From Collinsella sp. UBA6357 (lineage in GTDB: Bacteria > Actinomycetota > Coriobacteriia > Coriobacteriales > Coriobacteriaceae): a stretch of DNA of 40,893 nucleotides. Below the pieces are notes generated by a model. The model was not told where the DNA came from. It worked only from the letters and a program-made list of their open reading frames with translations, and did not search any database. Below, piece by piece: positions 30,394-38,816 of the stretch (its first letter is position 1; each line of letters begins with the position of its first letter). The DNA lies in contig DJRP01000032.1 of assembly GCA_002437815.1 (NCBI GenBank), positions 1-40,893 of the forward strand, given 5' to 3'. The translations under genes and the position numbers were made by a program.

Positions 30394-32142
30394 ATGGGCG
30401 AAACTTTCAATCTGAGACAATTTGACTTCCCACTTCCACAGCCCTTTTCATTCGATAAGGCACTAAAAACGTATGAGACGCCAGAACCCGGAATGCATCA
30501 CGATGAAAGCTGGCCCGTCCTCTATATCCTTACCAACGCCCAGGACAATACCGCATATATCGGGCAGACAACAAACTATCAGCGCCGTATGCAGCAACAT
30601 AAAAGTAACCCCGAAAAAAATTTCGATCGTTCGTTGCTTATCGATAGCGAGGTATTCAACCAATCCACGACATTCGATTATGAAAACAAACTCATCGAGC
30701 TGTTTTCAGCGGACGGCAAATATCGAATTACCAATGCCAACAACGGCTATGCCCAGTTTGACTATTATCAGAGACCGCTTTATCGGCAAAATTTTCGAAA
30801 ACTATGGGAACAGCTGCGCAAAGAGCACTACGCACTACACCCTATTGAGGATCTACAAAATACCGACCTCTTCAAATTTTCCCCGTTCAAAACGCTGACA
30901 CCAGATCAATATGAAGCCATCGATGAAATCATCAGACAACTTGAAGCCGAAGTATCTGATAATAAGAAAAAGAATGAGAAAACGCTCAATAAGCGCGTTA
31001 CCATCGTCAACGGGCAGCCAGGTACTGGGAAAACCATTCTGGCCATAAGCCTCCTGTTTAAGATCAGCAACGAGGCGGAATTCAAAGGGCTGCGAGTAGG
31101 GTTTATCACCCCTATGGCCTCGTTGAAGAGAACTCTTCGTAAAATTGCCGGACAGCTCCCGGGGCTCAAAGCGGGAGACATAATGACACCGAGCGAGATG
31201 ACGCATAACGAACACTACGACATCCTTCTCGTGGACGAGGCACACCGGCTTGGAGACAGGATGAGCGTAGGCGCGGGAATTGGCGCCTTTTATAACACGT
31301 GCGATCGGCTTGGTTTGCCACGCGAAGCAAATCAGATCGACTGGATTTTTTCGTGCTGCGACAAAGCGTACATCTTCTATGACCCGCGTCAGCAGATTCG
31401 ATCGGGAGGTTTAAGCCTCAGTGAGCTCGAAACGAGATTGAACCGATTGGAAGATGAGGGGATCGAAACAGAGGAATTTAACCTCAGCACTCAAATGCGC
31501 GTGCGAGGCGGTGACGAATATCTGGACTTCGTCTACGACCTGCTAACAAACAAAGCCTATACCCATAACGGTATGCGTTTTGAAAGTCTTTTTAGTTCGC
31601 AACCCTATGATGCACGAAACGGAGATCCCAACTGCGAGTACCCTCGCTATCAATTTTCAATCGTCTCCTCCTTTCAAGAGTTTTGCGATCTTCAAAAGAA
31701 TAAAGAGCAAGAATCAGGCCTGTCACGCATGCTCGCAGGCTATGCATGGAAGTGGCAGTCAAAGAAGGAAAAGGACTGCTTTGATATCTGCATCGAGGGG
31801 ATTCAAAAGAAATGGAATACTTCACAAGAAGATTGGGTTAACACTCCAAACGCCATCAACGAAATCGGCTGCATCCACACCATTCAAGGATACGACCTAA
31901 ATTATGGGTTTGTTATTCTGGGCCACGACATTGCGTATGACGAGGCACGGGAACGCGTGGTCGTTGATGCCGATCATTTTTACGACATCACAGCTAAAAA
32001 GAAAGCAACAGACGCCGACTTAGAGCGAATTATTATCAATGCCTACTATGTCCTTATGACGCGAGGCATACTGGGTACTTTCTTATATGTATGCGACCCG
32101 CCACTTAGGCGTTATCTTGAACACTACATTCCCGCAATTTAA
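30394..32142 (+). CDS. GIY-YIG nuclease fused to DUF2075 (Schlafen-like) ATPase/helicase
   Basis: A 582-residue two-part protein. Residues about 41-105 form a GIY-YIG nuclease domain: VLYILTN, then YIG at 55-57, R64/R65, and the catalytic-type glutamate E97 in FDYENKLIELF. From about 170 on is a DUF2075/superfamily 1-like ATPase: Walker A GQPGTGKT at 207-214, Walker B DILLVDEAHR with D281-E282, a FNLSTQMRV block, and the typical C-terminal EIGCIHTIQGYDLNYGFVILG and YYVLMTRG. This combination looks like nucleic-acid attack or repair, and similar proteins are found in defence contexts; that role is inferred. The coding sequence is richer in A/T than its neighbours and lies next to a repeat element, both signs of transfer. 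The start region has only a weak ribosome binding site (GAGATGGG). Confidence 0.82.
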   Translation: MGETFNLRQFDFPLPQPFSFDKALKTYETPEPGMHHDESWPVLYILTNAQDNTAYIGQTTNYQRRMQQHKSNPEKNFDRSLLIDSEVFNQSTTFDYENKLIELFSADGKYRITNANNGYAQFDYYQRPLYRQNFRKLWEQLRKEHYALHPIEDLQNTDLFKFSPFKTLTPDQYEAIDEIIRQLEAEVSDNKKKNEKTLNKRVTIVNGQPGTGKTILAISLLFKISNEAEFKGLRVGFITPMASLKRTLRKIAGQLPGLKAGDIMTPSEMTHNEHYDILLVDEAHRLGDRMSVGAGIGAFYNTCDRLGLPREANQIDWIFSCCDKAYIFYDPRQQIRSGGLSLSELETRLNRLEDEGIETEEFNLSTQMRVRGGDEYLDFVYDLLTNKAYTHNGMRFESLFSSQPYDARNGDPNCEYPRYQFSIVSSFQEFCDLQKNKEQESGLSRMLAGYAWKWQSKKEKDCFDICIEGIQKKWNTSQEDWVNTPNAINEIGCIHTIQGYDLNYGFVILGHDIAYDEARERVVVDADHFYDITAKKKATDADLERIIINAYYVLMTRGILGTFLYVCDPPLRRYLEHYIPAI

Positions 32143-32259
32143 ACGACATAAGATAGCAGAGGCTCTATCGATATGCCCCCTCTTATTGTAAACACCCGGT
32201 AAATCATAGCGAAACAGTCGAGTTAAACCCTCGCCCACACGCACCGGCCCGCTCCACTG

Positions 32260-32268
32260 TGCTAAAGT
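32260..32268 (+). promoter_or_regulatory. serC: extended -10 promoter of serC
   Basis: TGCTAAAGT, an extended -10 (TG-n-TAAAGT), about 41 bases before the serC ATG; -35 weak. The string TGTGCTAAAGTT is also found ahead of argS. Confidence 0.5.
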
Positions 32269-32308
32269 TACCGGAACGTTAATCGTTCACGATGCAATGG
32301 GGGTTTAT

Positions 32309-33433
32309 ATGGCTCGTGTGCATAACTTCTCGGCCGGTCCGGCGGCGCTGCCCGTCCCGGTTCTTTCCGAGATTGCCGACGAGATGCTCGATTACCGCGG
32401 ATGCGGTATGTCCGTACTCGAGATGAGCCATCGATCTCCCATGTACCAGCAGATCATCGACGATGCCGAGGCCACGCTTCGCCGTGTGCTCGCCATTCCC
32501 GATAACTACCGCGTACTGTTTCTGCAGGGCGGTGCCACGCTGCAGTTTGCCGGCATTCCGATGAACCTCATGCGCACGGGGCGCGCGGGCTACGTTGTGA
32601 CCGGCAACTTTGCCAAGAAGGCCTACAAGGAGGCCGGCAAATACGGTGAAGCCGTGCTGCTTGCGAGCTCGGAGGACACCGGCTTTGACCGCATCCCCGA
32701 TATGGCTGCCGTCAATGCGCGCATCGCTGAGGAGAACGCCGCGGCTCCGCTCGACTACGTCTACATCTGCCAGAACAACACTATCTTCGGCACCATGTTC
32801 CACGAGCTGCCCGATTGCGGCGACGTGCCCTTGGTCGCCGATGTCTCGAGTTGCTTTTTGTCGCAGCCGCTCGACGTGGAACGCTACGGACTCATCTACG
32901 CCGGTGCACAGAAGAACGCCGGCGCCGCGGGCGTGACCGTGGTCATCGTGCGCGACGATCTGATCGCCGACGGCCCCGCTTTTGCGCAGACACCGCAGTA
33001 CATGGACTTTAAGCAGGAGGCCGCCAAAGGTTCCATGCTCAACACACCCAACACGTTTGGCATCTACGTGTGCGGCAAGGTGTTCCGCTGGGTCGAGGAG
33101 ACGGGCGGACTTGCCGCCATGGCCGAGCGCAACTGGGCCAAAGCCAACCTGCTCTACGACCTGCTCGACCAAAGCGAGCTCTTCCACGGCACCGCTCAAG
33201 CCGAAAGCCGCTCCATCGCCAACGTCACGTTTCGCACGGGCGACACCGAGCTCGATGCCGCGTTTGTCGTCGGCGCCAAGGCGCGCCAGATCGAGAACGT
33301 GAAGGGTCACCGCCTGGTGGGCGGTATGCGTGCGAGTGTCTACAATGCCGTAACGCTCGAGGATGTCCAGGCGCTCGCAACCTATATGAGGGATTTCGAA
33401 GATCAGCAGAGTTCGGGCCCGCGATCTAACTAG
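32309..33433 (+). CDS. serC: phosphoserine aminotransferase
   Basis: Second step of serine synthesis: converts 3-phosphohydroxypyruvate to phosphoserine, with PLP and glutamate. The 374-residue protein starts MARVHNFSAGPAALP at 32309 (GGGGG 5 bases upstream; the frame opens 12 bases earlier) and shows the family marks NFSAGPAALP, MSVLEMSHRS, LFLQGGATLQFAGIPMN, ADVSSCFLSQPLDVERYGLIYAGAQKN with the catalytic lysine K202, and NTPNTFGIYVCG. It lies 84 bases upstream of serA on the same strand in a serC-serA unit with its own extended -10 promoter. Confidence 0.96.
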   Translation: MARVHNFSAGPAALPVPVLSEIADEMLDYRGCGMSVLEMSHRSPMYQQIIDDAEATLRRVLAIPDNYRVLFLQGGATLQFAGIPMNLMRTGRAGYVVTGNFAKKAYKEAGKYGEAVLLASSEDTGFDRIPDMAAVNARIAEENAAAPLDYVYICQNNTIFGTMFHELPDCGDVPLVADVSSCFLSQPLDVERYGLIYAGAQKNAGAAGVTVVIVRDDLIADGPAFAQTPQYMDFKQEAAKGSMLNTPNTFGIYVCGKVFRWVEETGGLAAMAERNWAKANLLYDLLDQSELFHGTAQAESRSIANVTFRTGDTELDAAFVVGAKARQIENVKGHRLVGGMRASVYNAVTLEDVQALATYMRDFEDQQSSGPRSN

Positions 33434-33517
33434 CCCGCAACAAGCGGGCTTCTCGGCCAAAACAACTGGTGAACCGCGCGCAGCTCACCAGCAAGCGCGC
33501 GAACGAAAGGAAATCCC

Positions 33518-34681
33518 ATGCGCAAAATCAAGACCATCGATGACATCACCAAAGACGGTAAAGTCGAGTTTGGCGACGGCTATGAGTTTGTCGAGACCGC
33601 CGAGGAGGCCGATGCCATCCTCATGCGCTCGACCGATCTGCACGGCTACGACCTGCCCGAAGGCATTCGCGCCATCGCCCGTTGCGGCGCCGGCGTCAAC
33701 AACATCCCTATCGAGGAATACGCCAAAAAGGGCGTCGTGGTCTTCAACTCGCCGGGCGCCAACAGCAACGCCGTCAAAGAGCTTGTTCTGAGCATGCTCA
33801 TCCTTTCGAGCCGCGGCGTGGTGCAGTCAATGAATTGGGTACGCGCCAACGCCGACGATCCCAATATCCAGGTCGATGCGGAAAAAGCCAAGAAGGCATT
33901 CGTGGGCCGCGAGCTCAAAGGTAAACGCATCGGCGTTATCGGTCTTGGCAACGTTGGCTCTAAAGTTGCCAACGCCTGCGTCGATCTTGGCATGGACGTC
34001 TATGGCTACGATCCGTTTATCTCCGTCGAGCATGCCTGGGTTCTGAGTCGCGAGGTGCAGCGCGTCGGTACGCTCGAGGACTTGTGCCGTGGTTGCGACT
34101 ACCTTACCGTCCATGTGCCCAGCAAGGCGGACACGATCGGCATGATTTCGACCGAGCAGATCGATCTGCTTGCGCCAGGCGCCGTCCTCATCAACTACGC
34201 ACGTGAGACCATCGTGGACGAGGACGCCGTGGATACCGCCTTGCGCGAGGGGAAGCTCAGCTGGTTTAGCTGCGACTTCGCCACGCCCAAGACCGTTAAG
34301 ATGCCCAACACCTTTATCACCACGCACTCCGGCGCCGGAACCGGTGAAGCTGAGGCTAACTGCGCCGACATGGCAATCAGCGAGCTCAAGGATTATCTCG
34401 AGAACGGCAATATCGCACACAGCGTCAACTACCCCGCCTGCAGCATGGGCAAGGCGCGCGCCGCCAGCCGCATTGCCTGCCTGCACGCCAATGTGCCCAA
34501 TATGATCGGCCAGATCACGGCTATCCTCGCCAAGGACAACGCTAACGTCCAGCGCATGACCAACGAGAGCGCAGGCGAGAACGCGTACACCATGTTCGAC
34601 ACCGACGAGCATCTCGATCAGGGAACGATCGATGCACTCAAGCAGATTCCCTCGATGTATCGAGTACGTGTGATCAAATAG
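33518..34681 (+). CDS. serA: D-3-phosphoglycerate dehydrogenase
   Basis: First step of serine synthesis: oxidises 3-phosphoglycerate with NAD. The 387 residues contain the D-isomer dehydrogenase fold: substrate domain with RCGAGVNNIP near 55-64, NAD motif VIGLGNVGS at 140-148, arginine R229 in NYARETIVDE, histidine H270 in FITTHSGAGTGEAEANCA, and a C-terminal ACT domain (about 317-387) of the short type. The loop between the active-site Arg and His reads CDFATPKTV rather than the D-x4-E-P of classic SerA, a variant known in shorter bacterial enzymes. Start with AAAGGAAA upstream. Terminated by the hairpin at 34699. Confidence 0.95.
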   Translation: MRKIKTIDDITKDGKVEFGDGYEFVETAEEADAILMRSTDLHGYDLPEGIRAIARCGAGVNNIPIEEYAKKGVVVFNSPGANSNAVKELVLSMLILSSRGVVQSMNWVRANADDPNIQVDAEKAKKAFVGRELKGKRIGVIGLGNVGSKVANACVDLGMDVYGYDPFISVEHAWVLSREVQRVGTLEDLCRGCDYLTVHVPSKADTIGMISTEQIDLLAPGAVLINYARETIVDEDAVDTALREGKLSWFSCDFATPKTVKMPNTFITTHSGAGTGEAEANCADMAISELKDYLENGNIAHSVNYPACSMGKARAASRIACLHANVPNMIGQITAILAKDNANVQRMTNESAGENAYTMFDTDEHLDQGTIDALKQIPSMYRVRVIK

Positions 34682-34698
34682 CCAAGACATATTTGCGT

Positions 34699-34740
34699 GA
34701 AAGCGCCCATCCGAAGCATCCGGATGGGCGCTTTCTTATT
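34699..34740 (+). terminator. intrinsic terminator of serA
   Basis: Perfect 15-bp stem GAAAGCGCCCATCCG (34699-34713) with CGGATGGGCGCTTTC (34721-34735), loop of 7, followed by TTATT. Confidence 0.9.
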
Positions 34741-34773
34741 AATTTAGCCGATTTATGGTCTCTTGAAATGTGG

Positions 34774-34942
34774 CTTGGATAAAGCAGTTTCGCATTTCAG
34801 GAGGTGAGCCCAATTTTGTTGAGTATACACGGGTTTTACCATGTTTTTACCAAAGATTTATCTGCGGTTTTATCATCCGAAACGCTTTGATACTTTGAGA
34901 AATCCGTTTCACTTCCTGAAATGCGAAACTGCTTTATCCAAG
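34774..34942. repeat. long inverted-repeat element
   Basis: The arm at 34774-34808 (beginning CTTGGATAAAGCAGTTTCGC) pairs with 34908-34942 over about 35 bp; the outer 29 bp are perfect and the inner part has only G-U exceptions. The 99-base centre is AT-rich with repeats of the type GGTTTTA-C-CATG/TTTTTACCA. The right arm ends 6 bases from the stop codon of the nuclease gene. No T-run or evident target-site duplication. It could be a miniature mobile element or a long hairpin RNA. Confidence 0.9.
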
Positions 34943-34948
34943 TATCAT

Positions 34949-36001
34949 CTAAAATTGACTCCAATCGATAAAAATCTCCCGTCGAAGCTCTTTTTCATGC
35001 GATTTCTGCAGCGGAGACTTCTCCTTAAGCGCCATGCCTGCTCTCTCCGCGATCAACTTCGCAACAACGCTAAAGGTTTCCGCATCCGAAGCCTGCGCAT
35101 ATGTGACAAGAACGACCTCATGCCCCATAGACTGAAGAGCCGTAGTTCTATCAGAATCAGCAATCTTAGACTCAACCGAACCGTGAATCGCCCTTCCCTG
35201 GCATTCAACGATACATGAATCCGTTTTATCCATGTTATAAACAAGAATGTCAGCGCATCGTTTTTGCGTGCCCGAAATCAGGCGAGCGTTGCGCGTCAAA
35301 GAGATATCAACGTTGTTCTCGATCGAAAACCCTTCGCCACCGCGGGCGCGACCCAAACCAAGCAGCATCGAAACCTGCACCTCAAAGGGCGAAGAACAGA
35401 TTCCCGTAACGCACCGAGCCGCCCTTAAAAATGCTTTGGCACCCTTCCGCCCGCTCATCTGATAGGCAAAAGCCAAAAGCTCATGAATGGTTGTAAGCGG
35501 ATCGCGGCGCCACAAATCCGTGGGCTTGCCGTTTACGTCGCAAACGTTTTCCCATCCATAATCAGACGGCAGATCGCCAGAATCGACAGCGGCCTTAAGC
35601 AGCTGAGAGACAGACGACGGCATATCGAATACCGTAAAGTCGCCGCAAAACTCATACATCGCCATAATGAGTCGCTCGTTAGAAACATGAGACGCCATCG
35701 TAAACAGCGTAAGCAACGGAGAAGCTACGTCGAAATCAAGATCGGTTTGTTCGACGCAGCCGAAGGGAAGCTCACCGGATATCAGATGTTTGACGAAGGT
35801 CCGGCCCGTGTAGTTTCGCCCGCGCAGGTCGGTCGCAACATGGAGCGGAGTTCCCAAGATATCGGCAACAAGGGGATGGGCACAGAACGCCTCGCGTCGT
35901 CGATCGTCAACAAACTGGGGCAACATTGGAAGAACAGCGAGCACCTGCGGAGGTATGCGGTGGTACCTAAAAGCCGTTATGTCGCAAAGTACGTTATCCA
36001 T
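34949..36001 (-). CDS. PD-(D/E)XK (DUF559-like) nuclease domain protein
   Basis: A 350-residue protein of unknown role whose C-terminal part has the DUF559/Vsr-like layout: SPFEVQVSMLL with E207, then D251 in CADILVYN, E266-x-Q268-G in IVECQGRAIHG, K279 or nearby, D284-R285 and the G293 turn in ALQSMGHEVVLVTYAQ. This is the order seen in actinobacterial DUF559 proteins, where the active-site set is S-P-x-E, D, E-x-D/Q-G and D-x-R. The N-terminal 200 residues are not recognised; such proteins are often near type IV toxin or AbiEi-like modules, but nothing here proves that. The ATG at 36001 lacks a clear ribosome binding site, so the start is uncertain. It lies next to the long inverted-repeat element. 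Confidence 0.65.
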   Translation of the reverse strand: MDNVLCDITAFRYHRIPPQVLAVLPMLPQFVDDRRREAFCAHPLVADILGTPLHVATDLRGRNYTGRTFVKHLISGELPFGCVEQTDLDFDVASPLLTLFTMASHVSNERLIMAMYEFCGDFTVFDMPSSVSQLLKAAVDSGDLPSDYGWENVCDVNGKPTDLWRRDPLTTIHELLAFAYQMSGRKGAKAFLRAARCVTGICSSPFEVQVSMLLGLGRARGGEGFSIENNVDISLTRNARLISGTQKRCADILVYNMDKTDSCIVECQGRAIHGSVESKIADSDRTTALQSMGHEVVLVTYAQASDAETFSVVAKLIAERAGMALKEKSPLQKSHEKELRREIFIDWSQF

Positions 36002-36113
36002 GGGATAGGAATACCCAGCGCATCATAAATAATGCCCCACCGGCGGCAAGCGTACGAGTTAAGGCGGTAAACGGTCTGGACAAAAGAAAGCAATCTACGT
36101 CACCATCGCAGTC

Positions 36114-36146
36114 TTACAATCTGTTTGCTATTCAAACGGATTGTAA
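36114..36146 (+). promoter_or_regulatory. near-perfect hairpin/operator overlapping the ribosome binding site of the M20 gene
   Basis: TTACAATCTGTTTG (36114-36127), loop CTATT, CAAACGGATTGTAA (36133-36146): 13 of 14 positions pair, the other is a T-G wobble in RNA. Its right end overlaps the AAGGA ribosome binding site 5-8 bases before the ATG at 36155. As DNA it is a dyad operator; as RNA it could hide the ribosome binding site. Confidence 0.65.
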
Positions 36147-36154
36147 GGAAGCCG

Positions 36155-37354
36155 ATGATTGATAAAGAATACGCCTGGAACCTGACACGCGAACTGGTGC
36201 AGATTGACAGCAGCGATCCCGGAGCGTTCGAAACCAAGATAGAGCAATTCATAAAGAACCTGGTCGAAGGGCATTTGGAAGAGTTGAAAGAGCCTGCGCT
36301 TGCGATGGTCACGATCCAAGAACAGGAGGTGCTGCCGAATCGTCGAAACCTCATGATCACGGTTCCGGGTACAACCGATGAACCCCGTTTGGTCTACATA
36401 TGCCACATGGATACCGTCACGCTCGGTACGGGATGGGACTCCGATATCGACCCGCTTGGCGGCATGGTGCGCAACGACAGGCTATACGGCCGCGGCGCCT
36501 GCGATATGAAGAGCGGACTTGCATGCGCTCTCGCTGCACTCCGCGATATGCTTGAGCGCGTAGCAGCAGAGGGACGGCTCCCCTGCCGCGGTTTTTCGCT
36601 CATCTGCAGCGTGGACGAAGAAGACTTCATGCGCGGGGTCGAGTCGGCAATCGCTGCAGGCTGGGTTGGCAAGCGTGAATGGGTTCTCGATACCGAACCC
36701 ACCGATGGACAGATCCAAGTGGCACACAAAGGTCGAACCTGGTTCGAGATAGAAATCGGCGGCGTGACGGCCCATGCCAGCCAGCCATGGAAAGGCGCCG
36801 ACGCTGTAGCGGGGATCGCAGAGGTTATCGGCTCGATTCGAAAAGCCTTTGCCCTGTTGCCCCTGCATGAAGAGCTCGGCCCCTCGACGGTAACGTTTGG
36901 CCAGATCGAAGGCGGCTATCGCCCCTATGTGGTACCCGACCACGCCAAAGTATGGATAGACATGCGCTTGACGCCGCCGACCGACACCAAGGTCGCCGAA
37001 CGTATCGTCAAAGATGCCATCGCCCAGGCGGAAAACATCGTGCCTGGTGTACACGGGCACTATCTCATCACGGGCGATCGCCCCGCCATAGAACGCGTCC
37101 CGACATCAGGCTTGCTCGCGGCACTCAAACAAGCGGCTGATAACGTTACGGGCGCCAACACACCAGTAGGTTTCTTTACCGGCTACACCGACACCGCGGT
37201 CATCGCGGGAACATGCAGCAACCATAATTGCATGAGCTACGGACCCGGTTCGCTGGCCCTGGCGCACAAGCCGAACGAGTACGTATCCCATGAGGATGTC
37301 GCACGGTGCCAGCAGGTACTCTGCGCCCTGGCCCACAATCTTCTGTGGAACTAG
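36155..37354 (+). CDS. M20-family metallopeptidase (ArgE/DapE-like)
   Basis: Two-zinc amidohydrolase that removes an acyl or peptide group from an amino acid; the exact substrate is open. The 399-residue protein has all metal and catalytic positions: H84 and D86 in CHMDTV, D117 in GRGACDMKSG, E155/E156 in CSVDEED, D179/E181 in VLDTEPT, and a late histidine in ALAHKPNEYV; H207 in TAHASQP lies in the lid/dimer domain. Start at 36155 with AAGGA overlapping the end of a hairpin (36114-36146); the frame is open to 36125. It precedes the DUF1015-like gene by 59 bases without a terminator. Confidence 0.9.
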   Translation: MIDKEYAWNLTRELVQIDSSDPGAFETKIEQFIKNLVEGHLEELKEPALAMVTIQEQEVLPNRRNLMITVPGTTDEPRLVYICHMDTVTLGTGWDSDIDPLGGMVRNDRLYGRGACDMKSGLACALAALRDMLERVAAEGRLPCRGFSLICSVDEEDFMRGVESAIAAGWVGKREWVLDTEPTDGQIQVAHKGRTWFEIEIGGVTAHASQPWKGADAVAGIAEVIGSIRKAFALLPLHEELGPSTVTFGQIEGGYRPYVVPDHAKVWIDMRLTPPTDTKVAERIVKDAIAQAENIVPGVHGHYLITGDRPAIERVPTSGLLAALKQAADNVTGANTPVGFFTGYTDTAVIAGTCSNHNCMSYGPGSLALAHKPNEYVSHEDVARCQQVLCALAHNLLWN

Positions 37355-37413
37355 CCTCAGAGTGCCAAGCGCGCGATAATGGGCTGCAATCAGACGACCC
37401 TCAAGGAGATCAA

Positions 37414-38112
37414 ATGAAAGCCCTGCCGCTCCCCTGCATCCGTCCCGCCGACACCCGCGTTTTCGATGCGTTAGAGCATATGGGCGAGATTCTTGCCAGC
37501 GGAGCGGGCATCGAGCAGGGTCTTGCCGATGGGCTGCTGCTCAAGGATCCCGGTCTGGCGTATTACGTCTACGAGCGCCGTGATGGTGACCGCTCGCGTA
37601 CGGCCGTGATCGCCAACTGCCCTGTGGAAGCCATCGCCGCGACGCTCAAAAGCAACGGGACCCCGGGCGCGCCGGCGTCCAACGTCGCAACGGCCGCCGA
37701 CATTCTCGACCTGTGTGTGCAGTCGCGAGCCACCTCCCTCACGTACCCCGATCAACCCGTCATGGACATCATCCTCGGGGCGGCAAAACAAGGAGCCGCG
37801 CTCTACGAGCTCACCGATCCCTCTGGCGCCGACCATCGTATCTGGGAGATTAAACGCAAGGATGCCCTCGATGCCGTTCGCACCATGCTCGCCCAAGCAA
37901 ATTCCCCCGTCTCTGCTGGAGATGACGCGCAGGCATTCGCCGCAGTCGAAGCCGCCCACACCCTGTGCGACCAAGCCAAACAAAACGGCTCCTATACGGG
38001 AAGGGAGCCGTTCAACTTTGTGATGTGCGCCTTGTGGCCTTCGTCTGCAATCGCAGACGGCACACCGACCGTTCCTCTCGGGCTGCTTATGCATCAGGTT
38101 GATCGTTTCTAA
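37414..38112 (+). CDS. short DUF1015-like protein
   Basis: Function unknown. The start MKALPLPCIRPADTRVFDAL follows AAGGAGA. The 232 residues show scattered resemblance to DUF1015: opening LPLPCIRP, LKDPGLAYYVYER with a following RTAVIANCPVEAIAATLKSNGTPGA, SGADHRIWEI and EPFNFVMCALWPSS near the end. DUF1015 proteins usually have about 400 residues, so this is a shortened relative or a remnant that keeps the frame. DUF1015 genes often accompany serA/serC, and here serA is 2.7 kb upstream on the same strand, with the inverted-repeat element, the nuclease gene and the M20 gene between. The family call rests on pattern recall and should be checked by profile search. Confidence 0.5.
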   Translation: MKALPLPCIRPADTRVFDALEHMGEILASGAGIEQGLADGLLLKDPGLAYYVYERRDGDRSRTAVIANCPVEAIAATLKSNGTPGAPASNVATAADILDLCVQSRATSLTYPDQPVMDIILGAAKQGAALYELTDPSGADHRIWEIKRKDALDAVRTMLAQANSPVSAGDDAQAFAAVEAAHTLCDQAKQNGSYTGREPFNFVMCALWPSSAIADGTPTVPLGLLMHQVDRF

Positions 38113-38162
38113 TTAGCAACGCACCAATCACTCGCATGCGCGAACGCGGCCTGTGCCACGCG

Positions 38163-38780
38163 TTATCGCTCGGGAAGCGGATCAAGCCCCAGCTCACGAG
38201 CATAATCTTGCTGCGTAAACACCTCGAGCAGCTCGAAAGAGCCAGCAGCCTCATCGTAAACAAAATGGAGAACGGCACAATTACCGGGAACGCGGTCGCG
38301 CTCATCGGCTGCCTGGCCCTTCCAATGATCCATGAACTCCTTGATCGCCGAGCCATGACTCACCGCCAACACGCACCGATGATCATGCTGGGCCATAAGC
38401 GACGAAAGCGTCTCGACCATGCGCGCACGGACCTCGCTTTGCCCCTCGCCGCCAAACTGACGATAAAAATCACGCCACGGACGTTCGGGCATGAGCATCA
38501 CGCGTTCGGCCTCGTAATCGCCAAAGAACCATTCGCGCAACCCATCCAGCCGTTCATACATAATGCCCGGGAAGGCACATTCGATCGTCTGATTGGTGCG
38601 CGTGAGGGTCGAGGCATACGCATGGTCGAAGTGCAATCCTTGCGCTCGCATGAACGCGCCGGCACGTCGAGCCTGTTCGCGCCCAAGTTTGGTCAGCGGC
38701 GAATCACTCCATCCTTGAATAATGTGTTTGAGATTGAAGATCGTCTGTCCATGCCGGACCAGATACAACTCTTTCGTCAT
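38163..38780 (-). CDS. histidine phosphatase family protein (phosphoglycerate mutase-like)
   Basis: Phosphohydrolase or mutase using a phosphohistidine intermediate. The 205-residue protein begins MTKELYLVRHGQTIFN with R9-H10-G11, has the conserved arginine in YASTLTRTNQT, glutamate in GLREWFFGDYE, and the second active-site histidine in VLAVSHGSAIKEF. This length and pattern are those of broad phosphatases rather than glycolytic mutase. GGGAGA precedes the ATG. It converges on the DUF1015-like gene, with no hairpin recognised between, and follows the nitroreductase gene on the same strand with a 36-base gap, so the two are probably cotranscribed. Confidence 0.9.
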   Translation of the reverse strand: MTKELYLVRHGQTIFNLKHIIQGWSDSPLTKLGREQARRAGAFMRAQGLHFDHAYASTLTRTNQTIECAFPGIMYERLDGLREWFFGDYEAERVMLMPERPWRDFYRQFGGEGQSEVRARMVETLSSLMAQHDHRCVLAVSHGSAIKEFMDHWKGQAADERDRVPGNCAVLHFVYDEAAGSFELLEVFTQQDYARELGLDPLPER

Positions 38781-38816
38781 TATGTCTCCCTTATAGCCAT
38801 TTGGTATGGACCGACA

